A stretch of DNA of 64,000 bases from Magnetospirillum sp. ME-1 (GTDB taxonomy: Bacteria; Pseudomonadota; Alphaproteobacteria; Rhodospirillales; Magnetospirillaceae), in assembly GCF_002105535.1 (NCBI RefSeq), contig NZ_CP015848.1, positions 744,907 to 808,906 of the forward strand. Direction: 5' to 3'. The translations under genes were made by a program, and so were the position numbers. Positions 9,983-20,889 of the stretch are shown here, one piece after another (position 1 is the first letter of the stretch; every line of letters starts with the position of its first letter). The notes beneath the pieces were generated by a model. That model worked only from the letters and a program-made list of their open reading frames with translations, did no database searches and was not told the origin of the DNA.

Positions 9983-10789
9983 ATGACCACCATCGACACA
10001 TCAGCCACCGCCGCCAATGCCGCTTCCGCCGCCACCGGCTCGGCCGCGGGCAAGGCGACCCTGGGCAGCAACTTCAACACCTTCCTGACCATGCTGACCA
10101 CTCAGCTGAAGCATCAGGATCCGCTGTCGCCCATGGACTCGACCCAGTTCACCAACCAGCTGGTCCAGTTCTCCAGCGTCGAGCAGCAGATCAACGCCAA
10201 TTCCAACCTGGAAAAGCTGATCAAGCTGCAGCAGACCTCGCAGACCAGCCAGGGCATCAACTATCTCGGCCAGACGGTCGAGATGTCGGGCACCGATCTG
10301 CCGCTGCAGGACGGCGCCGCGTCGCTGACCTATACGCTTCCCAAGGAAGCCCGCGACGTGAAGATCGCCATCCGGGATTCGTCGGGCGCGGTGGTCAAGA
10401 CCATCAACGGCGAGACCAAGGCCGGGGCCCACAGCCTCGACTGGGACGGCAAGAACTCGTCGGGTACCCAGTTGGATGACGGCCGCTATTCCATCACGGT
10501 GACGGCCACCGCCGCCGACGGATCGAGCATCACCACCACCAGCACCACCTTCGGGCGGGTCACCAAGGTCACCAACGACGCCACCAGCGGCACCACCCTG
10601 GTGATGGCCGCCGGGACCAAGGGCAACGACATCTCGCTCTCCATGGATAAGGTGGTCAGCGTCAAGGACAACACCAGCAGCATCAACACCGCCCAGTTGA
10701 ATGCCGCGAACGCCCAATACCAGGCCGCACTGGCGCAGCTTAATGCGCTGAAGGCCGCAACGAACAACACCGGCTCGAGCAGCCAGTAA
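9983..10789 (+). CDS. flgD: Flagellar hook assembly protein FlgD
   Basis: Hook-cap protein that scaffolds FlgE polymerisation. It is 268 residues. The conserved N-terminal part has LGSNFNTFLTMLTTQLKHQDPLSPMDSTQFTNQLVQFSSVEQQ (~31-72). The C-terminal part carries a FlgD Ig-like/Tudor-type region, including SLDWDGKNSSGTQLDDGRYS. It lies 11 bp after fliK and 23 bp before flgE. Confidence 0.95.
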   Translation: MTTIDTSATAANAASAATGSAAGKATLGSNFNTFLTMLTTQLKHQDPLSPMDSTQFTNQLVQFSSVEQQINANSNLEKLIKLQQTSQTSQGINYLGQTVEMSGTDLPLQDGAASLTYTLPKEARDVKIAIRDSSGAVVKTINGETKAGAHSLDWDGKNSSGTQLDDGRYSITVTATAADGSSITTTSTTFGRVTKVTNDATSGTTLVMAAGTKGNDISLSMDKVVSVKDNTSSINTAQLNAANAQYQAALAQLNALKAATNNTGSSSQ

Positions 10790-10812
10790 GAATTTAGGAT
10801 CAGGAGGATATC

Positions 10813-13317
10813 ATGAGCTTGTACGGCGCATTGTTCTCGGGTGTCTCCGGTCTGGCTTCTCAGTCCAGCGCCATGGGAGCCATCTCGGACAACATCACCA
10901 ACGTGAACACCACCGGCTACAAGGGTGCCAAGGTCAACTTCCAGACCCTGGTGACCAAGCAGGTCTCCCTGACCACCTATTCGCCGGGCGGCGTGCAGTC
11001 AAAGCCCCGCGCGGCCATCGACAACCAGGGCCTTCTGCAGGCCACGTCCAACTCCACCGACCTGGCCCTGTCGGGCCAAGGCATGTTCGTGGTCAACACC
11101 GACCCCGATCCCGCCACCTCGGGCAACGGCATGTTCGCCTATACCCGCGCCGGGTCGTTCAAGGTGGACAAGGAAGGCTATCTGCAGAACGTGTCGGGCT
11201 TCTATGTCCAGGGCTGGCCGCTGCAGCCCACCAACAACAACGTTCTGGCCAAGCCGACCGAACTGACCGTGGACGGCAACACCTATATGAAGGCCTACAA
11301 GCAGGCCGACGGCACCTTCCACTACGTCAACCAGAACATCATCAACCCGCAGGAAGTGAAGTCCCTCAATCTGAAGACCATCGGCGGCACCGCCGACCAG
11401 ACCACTCAGATCAAGATGGGCGCCAACCTGCCGTCGGGCGACACCATCTACAACCCGGCCAGCACCTCGTCGTCCGGCTATCACCAGACCAGCGTGCTGA
11501 TCTACGACTCGCTCGGCGACACCCACAATTTCAACGTCAACTGGACGAAGACCAATTCGAACCAGTGGGACGTGGAAACCAAGAGCAACTTCTACTCGGT
11601 GTCCACCACGCTGACCGACGTCAAGCAGAACTCGACCGCAACTCTCAAGCTCTATGGCGACGCCGCCGGCAACACCTCGAACGGCGTCTCCACGTTGCTT
11701 GCCTCGGGTACGGCGCTTGGCTATTTCGCCAGCACCGGGGCCATCGCCATGCCCACGGGCACGCTCGCCAGCAGTAACGTGCTGCCCGTCGGCACCATCC
11801 TCAACGTTTCGGGAGCATCGGGCACCGCCAGCACCAACAATGGCGATTGGTACGTCAAGACCGCCTTGACCACCAGCCCGACCATCACGGACACCGCATC
11901 CACCTCGATTACGATCGAAGTCGGGGGAGCCACGAAGAACTACACCGGGTCCTTCACGGCCGCGGGTCCGAACCTCGACTTCACGGGCGATGCCTCGTAC
12001 TCGGCCAGCCTCTTCTCGGCGGGCGACTACATCAAGGTCAGCAACACCCTCAGCGGCACGGCGAATACCGGCTATTACAAGGTCACCGGCACCCCCGCAA
12101 CCGACGCCCCCAAGCTGTTTCTGACCCCTGCCGACTACATCGTCACCTCCACCGCCCCCTATCTGGACCAGCGTGGCGTCACCCCGCCGTCGGGTGCCGC
12201 ATCCATGGACATCCTGGATCAATCCAATCCGTCTCTCGTCTATGCCAGCCAGGCCAGAATCGACTTCTCCGCCTCGTCGTTCTCCGACGTTCAGTCGCTG
12301 AATGCCAAGAGCTTCTCCATCACCATCAACGGCTACGATCTGAACGTCTATTTCGACACCACCGGCACGAAAGCACCGGCGGCGGGCCGGGAAGTCGTCA
12401 TCAACCTCAACAACGTCAACTACACCTCGGGCGCGGACGTCGCCACCTTGGTGGCCCAGGCCCTGCGCAATCCGAAGAACTGGGACGAAAACACGAACGC
12501 GGGCATCGCTGCCGGCAAGACCGTCGTGGCCCTGGGCAGCACGCTGCCGCTTTTCCGGGCCAATGGCTCTACCGTGGAAATCGTCCAGCAGTCCGGCGGC
12601 CCCACCGCCAAGTTCAACTTGTCGGGCATGGGAACCTCCGTCGCCCAGTCGCAGACCCGCAACTGGAGCTCGGCCATTCCTTCGGTCGATACCGTGGACG
12701 GCCTCTTCTACCTGAACACCATCACCGCCACCAACCCGGCCATCACCTTCAACGGCGACGGCACGCCGAAGCAGATCAACGTCGGCAAGATGGCGGTGAA
12801 CTGGGCCAACGGCGCGCAAAGCATGACCCTGGTGCCCAACGGCACCGGCGCCGACCAGCGCATCAGCTGGTTCGTGGGCAACACCTCGCAGGCCGACGGC
12901 ATGACCCAGCTGGGCGGCACCTACCAGCTGGCCTATCTCAGCCAGAACGGCGCCAAGTTCGGCAACTTCTCCGGCGTGTCCGTGGGCACCGATGGCGTGG
13001 TCACCGCCCTGTTCGACAACGGTGTCCGCCGCCCGGTGTTCCAGATCCCGGTGGCCACCTTCACCAACCCCAACGGCCTGGAATCGCTGACCGGCAATTC
13101 CTGGATCGAGACCAACACGTCGGGCACCTACACCCTGCGCCAGGCCAACAACGCGGGCGCCGGCTCGGTGCAGTCGGCCTCGCTGGAAGCCTCGACCGTG
13201 GATATCGGCGCCGAGTTCACCACCATGATCGTGACCCAGCGCGCCTACTCGGCGGCGGCCAAGATCATCACCACTGCCGACCAGATGCTGGACGAGCTGG
13301 TGCAGATCAAACGTTAA
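10813..13317 (+). CDS. flgE: Flagellar hook protein FlgE, oversized
   Basis: Structural subunit of the hook, exported by the flagellar type III system. The N-terminus (MSLYGALFSGVSGLASQSSAMGAISDNITNVNTTGYK) and the C-terminus (ASTVDIGAEFTTMIVTQRAYSAAAKIITT) are the standard helical D0 elements. At 834 residues it is about twice the enterobacterial size of ~400. The extra length lies in the central, surface-exposed part (~250-600), which is Ser/Thr/Gly-rich and poorly conserved. GGAGG precedes the ATG, and a strong terminator follows. Confidence 0.93.
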   Translation: MSLYGALFSGVSGLASQSSAMGAISDNITNVNTTGYKGAKVNFQTLVTKQVSLTTYSPGGVQSKPRAAIDNQGLLQATSNSTDLALSGQGMFVVNTDPDPATSGNGMFAYTRAGSFKVDKEGYLQNVSGFYVQGWPLQPTNNNVLAKPTELTVDGNTYMKAYKQADGTFHYVNQNIINPQEVKSLNLKTIGGTADQTTQIKMGANLPSGDTIYNPASTSSSGYHQTSVLIYDSLGDTHNFNVNWTKTNSNQWDVETKSNFYSVSTTLTDVKQNSTATLKLYGDAAGNTSNGVSTLLASGTALGYFASTGAIAMPTGTLASSNVLPVGTILNVSGASGTASTNNGDWYVKTALTTSPTITDTASTSITIEVGGATKNYTGSFTAAGPNLDFTGDASYSASLFSAGDYIKVSNTLSGTANTGYYKVTGTPATDAPKLFLTPADYIVTSTAPYLDQRGVTPPSGAASMDILDQSNPSLVYASQARIDFSASSFSDVQSLNAKSFSITINGYDLNVYFDTTGTKAPAAGREVVINLNNVNYTSGADVATLVAQALRNPKNWDENTNAGIAAGKTVVALGSTLPLFRANGSTVEIVQQSGGPTAKFNLSGMGTSVAQSQTRNWSSAIPSVDTVDGLFYLNTITATNPAITFNGDGTPKQINVGKMAVNWANGAQSMTLVPNGTGADQRISWFVGNTSQADGMTQLGGTYQLAYLSQNGAKFGNFSGVSVGTDGVVTALFDNGVRRPVFQIPVATFTNPNGLESLTGNSWIETNTSGTYTLRQANNAGAGSVQSASLEASTVDIGAEFTTMIVTQRAYSAAAKIITTADQMLDELVQIKR

Positions 13318-13350
13318 CCGTCCAATCCCTGAACCTGCTTCCTAACACCC

Positions 13351-13384
13351 AACCGGCGGCCAGAAGGCCGCCGGTTTAGTGTTT
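13351..13384 (+). terminator. Terminator after flgE
   Basis: AACCGGCGGCC (13351-13361) pairs perfectly with GGCCGCCGGTT (13366-13376) around an AGAA loop. It is followed by a T-rich stretch (TTTAGTGTTT). It separates the fliK-flgD-flgE unit from the fliF operon. Confidence 0.8.
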
Positions 13385-13413
13385 CGCGCCTCCCCGACTA
13401 CACAAAAACCCCA

Positions 13414-13432
13414 CCCGGCAAAAATTGCCGGG
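13414..13432. promoter_or_regulatory. Perfect inverted repeat upstream of fliF (candidate FlbD or other operator)
   Basis: CCCGGCAA-AAA-TTGCCGGG is an 8-bp perfect inverted repeat 92 bp upstream of the fliF start. It is immediately followed by TTAACCAT (13435-13442), which looks like a CtrA half-site. In Caulobacter, FlbD binds palindromic enhancer elements near flagellar promoters. The resemblance suggests an FlbD site, but I cannot align it to an experimentally defined consensus here. Confidence 0.45.
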
Positions 13433-13523
13433 CGTTAACCATCTCTTCAGCGGCAAGACCTTAGTCTGTCCTCTGGACGCGCCTGCCGGCCGGCGGCGTG
13501 CGCGTGCATCCGATGGAGACGAC

Positions 13524-15185
13524 GTGAACGCATTCCTGCAGATGCTGCGCGGCCTGGGGCCCATGCGGCTGGCCGCCATCGCTGGCGTCGGTGTCAGCAT
13601 CCTGGGCTTCTTCATCTATCTGATGAGCCGCGTCGCCGCGCCGCAGATGGAGCTGCTTTACGGCGATCTCGACCTGGGCGATTCCAAGGCGATCATCGAG
13701 AAGCTGACCGCCGACAAGGTCCCCTACGAACTCCGCAAGGACGGCACAGAGGTCTGGGTGCCCAAGGACCGCAAGCTGGACCTGCGCGTGCGCATGGCCG
13801 AACAGGCGCTGCCCGCCGGCGGCCGCATGGCCGGCTACGAGCTGTTCGACAAGCAGGACGCCCTGGGCTCCACCAGCTTCCAGCAGAACATCACCATGGT
13901 CCGCGCCCTGGAAGGCGAGCTGTCCAAGACCATCCGCTCCATCGACAAGGTCAAGGCCGCCCGCGTCCACCTGGTGCTGCCCAAGCGCGAGGCCTTCTCG
14001 CGCGATACCCAGGAACCGTCGGCCTCGGTGATCATCAAGATGAACGGCGCCCAGCGCCTGGACAAGGGCCAGGTCAGCGCCATCCAGCACCTGATCGCGG
14101 CCGCCGTGCCTAAGATGAAGCCGTCGCGCATCTCCATCGTCGACGACAAGGGCACCCTGCTGGCCAAGGGCTTCGAGAATTCCAAGGAATATCAGGCCCA
14201 AAGCGCCGAGGAAATGAAGGTCAAGACCGAGGCCAAGCTGGTCAAGACCATCGAGGACCTGCTGGAGCGCTCGCTGGGTCCGGGCCGCGTGCGCGCCGAG
14301 GTCACGGTGGACATGGACATGAGCCATGCCACCACCACCGAGGAAACCTTCGATCCCGAGACCAAGGTGGTCCGCTCCCAGGTCACCGTCAACGAGGGCG
14401 AGCAGAGCCAGGACGCCGAGCCCACCCCGGTCACCGTGCAGCAGAACCTGCCCGATCCCAACGCCTCGTCCTCGGGCAACATCCGCACGTCCACCAAGAT
14501 CAACAAGAACCAGGAAACCGTGAACTACGAGATCTCGCGCAAGACCAAGAGCACGGTGCGCGAGATCGGCGAGATCAGAAAGGTTTCCGCCGCCGTCATC
14601 GTCGACGGCGTGCGCGAGCAATCGGCCGACGGCAAGCAGACCTCGTACCGCGACCGCACGGCGGAAGAGCTGTCGCAGATCGAGGCGCTGGTCAAATCCG
14701 CCATCGGCTACACCAAGGACCGCGACGATCAGGTCAAGGTCGCCTCCATGCCCTTCTACAAGGGCGAGGAACTGCTCCAGGCCGAGGAACCCGGCGAGTT
14801 CATCTTCGGCATGCGCCGCGACTTCGTCGAGAAGGTGGCGTCGAACCTGGGCCTGTCCGTGGTCGCCATCCTGTTCCTGCTCCTGGTGCTGCGCCCGCTC
14901 ATCAGCCGCGCCATCGAGTCCATGCAGGGCCAGGTGGGCCCCGACGGCCGCCGCCTGCTGACCGCCGAGGGCGGCGCCATGCCGCAGCTCACCGGCCCCG
15001 GCGCGGCCGCCATGCCGGCGCCCTTGGGCGGCGAGGAAGAGGTCATCGCCGACGAGCTCATCGACATCGACAAGGTGGAAGGCCGCGTCAAGGCGTCCTC
15101 GATCCGCAAGATCGGCGAGATCGTCGACAAGCACCCGGAAGAGGCCCTGTCCATCATCCGCAACTGGCTCTACCAGGAAAGCTGA
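13524..15185 (+). CDS. fliF: Flagellar MS-ring protein FliF
   Basis: Forms the membrane/supramembrane ring of the basal body. It is 553 residues with a TM helix at ~17-37. The YscJ/FliF ring-building domain (~40-215) includes LDLRVRMAEQALPAGG and KAARVHLVLPKREAF. A second TM lies at ~440-460, and the C-terminal cytoplasmic tail, which binds FliG, ends SIIRNWLYQES. The GTG at 13524 is preceded by GGAG at 13514 and gives the expected short N-terminal lead; the frame is open further upstream. First gene of the fliF-fliG-fliH-fliN-flbD-flhA run. Confidence 0.95.
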   Translation: MNAFLQMLRGLGPMRLAAIAGVGVSILGFFIYLMSRVAAPQMELLYGDLDLGDSKAIIEKLTADKVPYELRKDGTEVWVPKDRKLDLRVRMAEQALPAGGRMAGYELFDKQDALGSTSFQQNITMVRALEGELSKTIRSIDKVKAARVHLVLPKREAFSRDTQEPSASVIIKMNGAQRLDKGQVSAIQHLIAAAVPKMKPSRISIVDDKGTLLAKGFENSKEYQAQSAEEMKVKTEAKLVKTIEDLLERSLGPGRVRAEVTVDMDMSHATTTEETFDPETKVVRSQVTVNEGEQSQDAEPTPVTVQQNLPDPNASSSGNIRTSTKINKNQETVNYEISRKTKSTVREIGEIRKVSAAVIVDGVREQSADGKQTSYRDRTAEELSQIEALVKSAIGYTKDRDDQVKVASMPFYKGEELLQAEEPGEFIFGMRRDFVEKVASNLGLSVVAILFLLLVLRPLISRAIESMQGQVGPDGRRLLTAEGGAMPQLTGPGAAAMPAPLGGEEEVIADELIDIDKVEGRVKASSIRKIGEIVDKHPEEALSIIRNWLYQES

Positions 15186-15197
15186 GGAGGTCTTTAG

Positions 15198-16217
15198 ATG
15201 GCGCGCGTCAAGGAAGACTACCGCAGCCTCACCGGCCCCCAGAAGGCCGCCATGTTCATGCTGTCCTTGAACGAGGAGCACTCGTCCAAGCTGTTCGGCA
15301 TGCTGGGCGACGACGAGATCAAGGAACTGTCCCAGATCATGGCGTCCTTGGGCACCGTGTCGTCCAATCTGGTGGAGCGCGTGTTCGTGGAATTCGCCGA
15401 CGCGCTGTCGTCCACCGGCTCGCTGACCGGCTCGTTCGACACCACCGAACGCCTGCTGATGAAGAGCCTGCCCAAGGATCGCGTCAACTCCATCATGGAG
15501 GAAATCCGCGGTCCCGCCGGCCGTACCATGTGGGACAAGCTGGGCAACGTGTCCGAGCAGGTGCTGGCCAACTACCTGAAGAACGAATACCCCCAGACCG
15601 TCGCCGTGGTGCTGGCCAAGATCAAGCCCGACCACGCGTCGCGCGTGCTGGCCATCCTGCCCGAGAACTTCGCCATGGAAGTCATCATGCGCATGCTGCG
15701 CATGGAGGCGGTGCAGAAGGAAGTGCTCGACGGCGTGGAAAAGACCCTGAGGACCGAGTTCATGACCAACCTCGCCCGCACCCAGCGCCGCGACGCCCAC
15801 GAACTGATGGCCGACATCTTCAACAACCTGGACCGCAACACCGAAAACCGGTTCATGTCGGCCCTGGAAGAGCGCAACCGCGAAAGCGCCGAGAAGATCA
15901 AGGCGCTGATGTTCACCTTCGACGACCTCACCCGCATCGACGCCGCCGGTATCCAGGTGCTGCTGCGCTCGGTGGAAAAGGACAAGCTGGCCATCGCGCT
16001 CAAGGGCGGCGCCGACGCCGTCAAGGAGCTGTTCTTCAAGAACATGTCCGAACGCGCCGGCAAGATGCTGCGTGAAGACATGGAGGCGCTGGGTCCGGTG
16101 CGCTTGCGCGACGTGGATCAGGCCCAGGCGGCCATCGTGGTCATGGCCAAGGAACTGGCGGCATCGGGACAGATCGTCATCTCCGAAGGCCGCGAGGAAG
16201 ACGAGCTGGTGTACTAA
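15198..16217 (+). CDS. fliG: Flagellar motor switch protein FliG
   Basis: C-ring protein that couples the MotA stator to rotor torque and direction. The 339 residues match the family size. The N-domain has [20 protein letters not shown]. The middle domain contains [27 protein letters not shown], with the EHPQ-like motif as EYPQ. The C-terminal torque helix region includes [30 protein letters not shown]. It is separated from fliF by 12 bp with an AGGAGG site. Confidence 0.96.
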   Translation: MARVKEDYRSLTGPQKAAMFMLSLNEEHSSKLFGMLGDDEIKELSQIMASLGTVSSNLVERVFVEFADALSSTGSLTGSFDTTERLLMKSLPKDRVNSIMEEIRGPAGRTMWDKLGNVSEQVLANYLKNEYPQTVAVVLAKIKPDHASRVLAILPENFAMEVIMRMLRMEAVQKEVLDGVEKTLRTEFMTNLARTQRRDAHELMADIFNNLDRNTENRFMSALEERNRESAEKIKALMFTFDDLTRIDAAGIQVLLRSVEKDKLAIALKGGADAVKELFFKNMSERAGKMLREDMEALGPVRLRDVDQAQAAIVVMAKELAASGQIVISEGREEDELVY

Positions 16218-16220
16218 TCC

Positions 16221-16898
16221 ATGGCATACCAGAAATACATGTTCGACCTGGATTTCGGTCCGCCGCCGGCCAACCGGCCCAAGGCGGCCGAACCGGCCGA
16301 GGATGCCTATCAGACCGAGGCCGAGCCCGAGCCGCCGCCGCCGCCTACCTTCACCGAGGAGGACCTCCAGGTGGTGCGCGAGGCCGCCTACGAGGAGGGC
16401 CACCGCAACGGCATGGCCGAGGCCAACGAGACCCAGCAGGCCCTGCTGGCCGCCTCGCTGGAGCGGGTGTCCAACGCGCTGGCCATGCTGGACAACGCCC
16501 AGGCCGACGCCAACGACACCAACCAGCGGGTGGCCGCCCGCGTGGCCATGGCGGTGCTGAAAAAGGTGCTGCCCGCCGCCTGCGAGCAGAACGCCTTCGA
16601 GGAGATCGTGCGGACCGTCCACGAATGCCTGGGCCATGTGCTCGACGAGCCGCGCATCATCGTCCGGGTGGATTCCGCACTGGTCGATCCCATGCGCGAA
16701 CGCCTGGAGCAGACCGCCATCGAACACGGCTTCGAGGGCCGCGTGGTGGTCCAGGCCGACCCCCGGGTGGCCATCGGCGATTGCCGGGTGGAATGGACGG
16801 ACGGCGGTGCCGAGCGGGATCAGGCCCGCCTGATCGCCGACATCGAAGCGGCGGTGAACCGGGCCCTGGCGCCGCCCGAAAATCGCCCGGAAGAGTAA
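16221..16898 (+). CDS. fliH: Flagellar assembly protein FliH-like
   Basis: Probable stator/regulator of the export ATPase FliI. It is 225 residues with a Pro-rich N-terminal segment (~10-45). A helical central part has VREAAYEEGHRNGMAEANETQQALL, in the style of FliH glycine-repeat helices. The C-terminal domain has RIIVRVDSALVDPMRERLEQ and GDCRVEWTDGGAERD, matching the FliH/YscL tail. It lies 3 bp after fliG and 12 bp before fliN. Assignment rests on the C-terminal pattern plus position. Confidence 0.85.
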   Translation: MAYQKYMFDLDFGPPPANRPKAAEPAEDAYQTEAEPEPPPPPTFTEEDLQVVREAAYEEGHRNGMAEANETQQALLAASLERVSNALAMLDNAQADANDTNQRVAARVAMAVLKKVLPAACEQNAFEEIVRTVHECLGHVLDEPRIIVRVDSALVDPMRERLEQTAIEHGFEGRVVVQADPRVAIGDCRVEWTDGGAERDQARLIADIEAAVNRALAPPENRPEE

Positions 16899-16910
16899 CT
16901 GGAGGTCATC

Positions 16911-17240
16911 ATGCCCGATTTCGAACTCAACGACTTCAAGCCGGAAGGCGAAGATCAGGTAGGACGCGGCGATGTTCCGGACATGCCGCGATCGGCCCGC
17001 GACCTGGAAGCCGTCTACGACATCCCGGTGCAGGTCTCGGCGGTGCTGGGCAAGGCCACCATGCAGGTCAACCAGCTGTTGAAGCTGGGACGCGGCGCGG
17101 TGGTGGAACTGGACCGCAAGGTGGGCGAGGCCATCGACATCTACGTCAACAACCGCCTGGTGGCGCGCGGCGAGGTGGTCGTGGTGGAAGACCGCCTGGG
17201 CGTGACCATGACCGAAATCATCAAGACCGACCGGGCCTAA
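16911..17240 (+). CDS. fliN: Flagellar motor switch protein FliN
   Basis: C-ring component of 109 residues. The SpoA domain (~38-109) reads YDIPVQVSAVLGKATMQVNQ, LLKLGRGAVVELDRKVGEA and IYVNNRLVARGEVVVVEDRLG, and ends in the conserved TEIIKTDRA. No fliM is present in the window, so the third switch protein must be encoded elsewhere. Tight spacing with fliH and flbD supports one transcript. Confidence 0.95.
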   Translation: MPDFELNDFKPEGEDQVGRGDVPDMPRSARDLEAVYDIPVQVSAVLGKATMQVNQLLKLGRGAVVELDRKVGEAIDIYVNNRLVARGEVVVVEDRLGVTMTEIIKTDRA

Positions 17241-17266
17241 AAGCGCTCTAGCGGGAGAGGGACGAC

Positions 17267-18643
<1,377 letters not shown>

Positions 18644-18647
18644 AGCC

Positions 18648-20759
18648 ATGGCAGAAGGACAGGCCCAGAGCCAAAGCGCAGGCAGGGATATCCTGGACCG
18701 CTTCGCCGCGTCGGCCCGACGCGGCGACGTGGGCCTGGCGTTCGGCATCATCGTCATCCTGATGGTGCTGATCCTGCCGCTGCCGCCGTGGCTGCTCGAC
18801 ATCGGCCTGGCCCTGTCTCTCACCATCTCGGTGCTGATCCTGATGGTGGCCATCTTCATCGAGAAGCCGCTGCAGTTCAGCTCGTTCCCGACGGTTCTGC
18901 TGCTCACCACCCTGATCCGGCTGGCGCTGAATCTGGCCTCGACCCGACTGATCCTGTCCCATGGCCATGAAGGCGTCGAGGGCGCCGGACAGGTGATCGC
19001 CGCCTTCGCCAGCTTCATCATGAGCGGCAGCTTCGTCATCGGCATCATCGTCTTCGCCATCCTGGTGATCGTCAATTTCGTGGTCATCACCAAGGGCTCG
19101 ACCCGTATCGCCGAAGTGGCGGCGCGCTTCACCCTGGACGCCATGCCCGGCAAGCAGATGGCCATCGACGCCGACCTGTCGGCGGGCCTGTGCGACGAAC
19201 CCACCGCCCGCAAGCGCCGCGCCGAGCTGGAGGGCGAATCCGCCTTCTTCGGCGCCATGGACGGCGCGTCCAAGTTCGTGCGCGGCGACGCCGTCGCCGG
19301 CCTGATGATCACCGCCATCAACGTCATCGGCGGCATGATCATCGGCATGGCGCAGCAGGGCCTGACCTTCAGCCAGGCGGCCGAGTTCTACACCAAGCTG
19401 ACGGTGGGCGACGGTCTGGTCACCCAGGTCCCGGCCCTGATCGTCTCGGTGTCGGCGGGCATGCTGGTCACCAAGGCCGGCGTGCAGGAAGCGGTGGACC
19501 GCGCCCTGTTCGCCCAGCTGGCCGGCTATCCCCGCGCCGTGGGCATGGCCGGCGCGCTGATGACCCTGATGGCGCTGGTGCCCAACATGCCGTTCATTCC
19601 CTTCGCCCTCTTGGGCCTGGGCATGGGGGCTTCGGCCTTTCTGCTGGACCGCGACCAGCGGGCCAAGGCCGAGCAGCAGGTACAGGAGGCCGAAGCCGAG
19701 GCGCTGCAGCAGGCGCCGATCCCGGAAGAGCCCATCTCCACCGCGCTCAAGATCGACCACGTGCGCCTGGAGCTGGGCTATGGCCTGCTGCAGCTGATCA
19801 ACACGCCCAAGGGCCAGCGCCTGACCGACCAGATCAAGTCGCTTCGCCGCGCCATCGCCACCGAGATGGGCTTCGTCATGCCGTCGGTGCGCATTCAGGA
19901 CAACATGCAGCTGCCGGCCAACACCTACGTCATCCATGTGAAGGAGGTGGAGGCGGGCCGAGGCGATCTGCGCCCCGCCGCATTGCTGATCATGGACCCC
20001 CGGGGCGAGGACATCACGCTGCCGGGCGAGAAGACACGCGAGCCCACCTTCGGCCTGCCCGCCATGTGGATCGACCCCACCAACCGCGAGGAAGCGCTGT
20101 TCCGCGGCTATACCGTGGTGGACCCGCCCACCGTGATCACCACCCACCTGACCGAGGTGATCAAGGACAACATGAGCGAGCTGTTGTCCCATGCCGAGAC
20201 CCAGAAGCTGCTGGACGAGCTGGACAAGGAGCACCAGAAGCTGATCGCCGAGCTGATTCCCAGCCAGATGACCATCGGCGGCCTGCAGCGGGTGCTGCAG
20301 AACCTTTTGGGCGAGCGCATCTCCATCCGCGACCTGCCCACCATCCTGGAAGGCATCGCCGAGGCCTGCGGCCATACCCGCAACGTCACCATGATCACCG
20401 AGCACGTGCGCGCCCGCCTGGCACGGCAGATCTCGGACAACAACACCGGGCCGCAGGGCTTCATCCCGCTGGTGACCCTGTCGCCGGAATGGGAGCAGGC
20501 CTTCGCCGAATCCCTGGTGGGCACCGGCGAGGAAAAGCAGATCTCCATGGCGCCGTCGCAGCTGCAGGACTTCATCAGCCGCACCCGCCAGACCTTCGAA
20601 CGCTTCGCCATGCAGGGCGAGACCCCCATCCTGCTGACCAGTCCCATGGTCCGGCCCTATGTGCGTTCCATCGTCGAGCGCTTCCGGCCCATGACCGTGG
20701 TGATGAGCCAGTCGGAAATCCATCCCAAGGCCCGCATCAAGACACTGGGGCAGATCTGA
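18648..20759 (+). CDS. flhA: Flagellar export apparatus protein FlhA
   Basis: Nonameric inner-membrane export gate of the flagellar type III system. It is 703 residues. About eight TM segments lie in the N-terminal half, beginning ~30. The FHIPEP-type cytoplasmic loop shows KGSTRIAEVAARFTLDAMPGKQMAIDADLSAG. The C-terminal cytoplasmic domain follows (~340-703). It begins 4 bp after flbD. Length and motifs are normal. Confidence 0.97.
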   Translation: MAEGQAQSQSAGRDILDRFAASARRGDVGLAFGIIVILMVLILPLPPWLLDIGLALSLTISVLILMVAIFIEKPLQFSSFPTVLLLTTLIRLALNLASTRLILSHGHEGVEGAGQVIAAFASFIMSGSFVIGIIVFAILVIVNFVVITKGSTRIAEVAARFTLDAMPGKQMAIDADLSAGLCDEPTARKRRAELEGESAFFGAMDGASKFVRGDAVAGLMITAINVIGGMIIGMAQQGLTFSQAAEFYTKLTVGDGLVTQVPALIVSVSAGMLVTKAGVQEAVDRALFAQLAGYPRAVGMAGALMTLMALVPNMPFIPFALLGLGMGASAFLLDRDQRAKAEQQVQEAEAEALQQAPIPEEPISTALKIDHVRLELGYGLLQLINTPKGQRLTDQIKSLRRAIATEMGFVMPSVRIQDNMQLPANTYVIHVKEVEAGRGDLRPAALLIMDPRGEDITLPGEKTREPTFGLPAMWIDPTNREEALFRGYTVVDPPTVITTHLTEVIKDNMSELLSHAETQKLLDELDKEHQKLIAELIPSQMTIGGLQRVLQNLLGERISIRDLPTILEGIAEACGHTRNVTMITEHVRARLARQISDNNTGPQGFIPLVTLSPEWEQAFAESLVGTGEEKQISMAPSQLQDFISRTRQTFERFAMQGETPILLTSPMVRPYVRSIVERFRPMTVVMSQSEIHPKARIKTLGQI

Positions 20760-20770
20760 TGAGCGCGCAG

Positions 20771-20875
20771 ATGTCATCCCGACGACCACCGGGAGGAGGG
20801 ATCTCGTCCTGCTCCGCTCTGCCCGTTCTCCCGCCATCGTTCCAGACGGAGATCCCTCGCTCCGCTCGGGATGAC
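20771..20875. repeat. Intergenic hairpin repeat, family B copy 1
   Basis: The element starts GTCATCCCGACGACCACCGG and ends with the inverse CGGGATGAC after GAGATCCCTCGCTCCGCT. It lies between flhA and flhF inside an otherwise tightly packed flagellar operon. Copies 2 and 3 are at 26062-26160 and 29047-29150, and all share GGAGATCCCTCG-like cores. Confidence 0.85.
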
Positions 20876-20889
20876 ATGGGGAGCGGCAA

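Noticed and set aside
13461-16727. 1088-residue minus-strand open frame opposite fliF-fliG-fliH
   Set aside because: Antisense shadow of high-GC genes on the other strand; its translation is His/Gly/Leu-rich low complexity with no domain.
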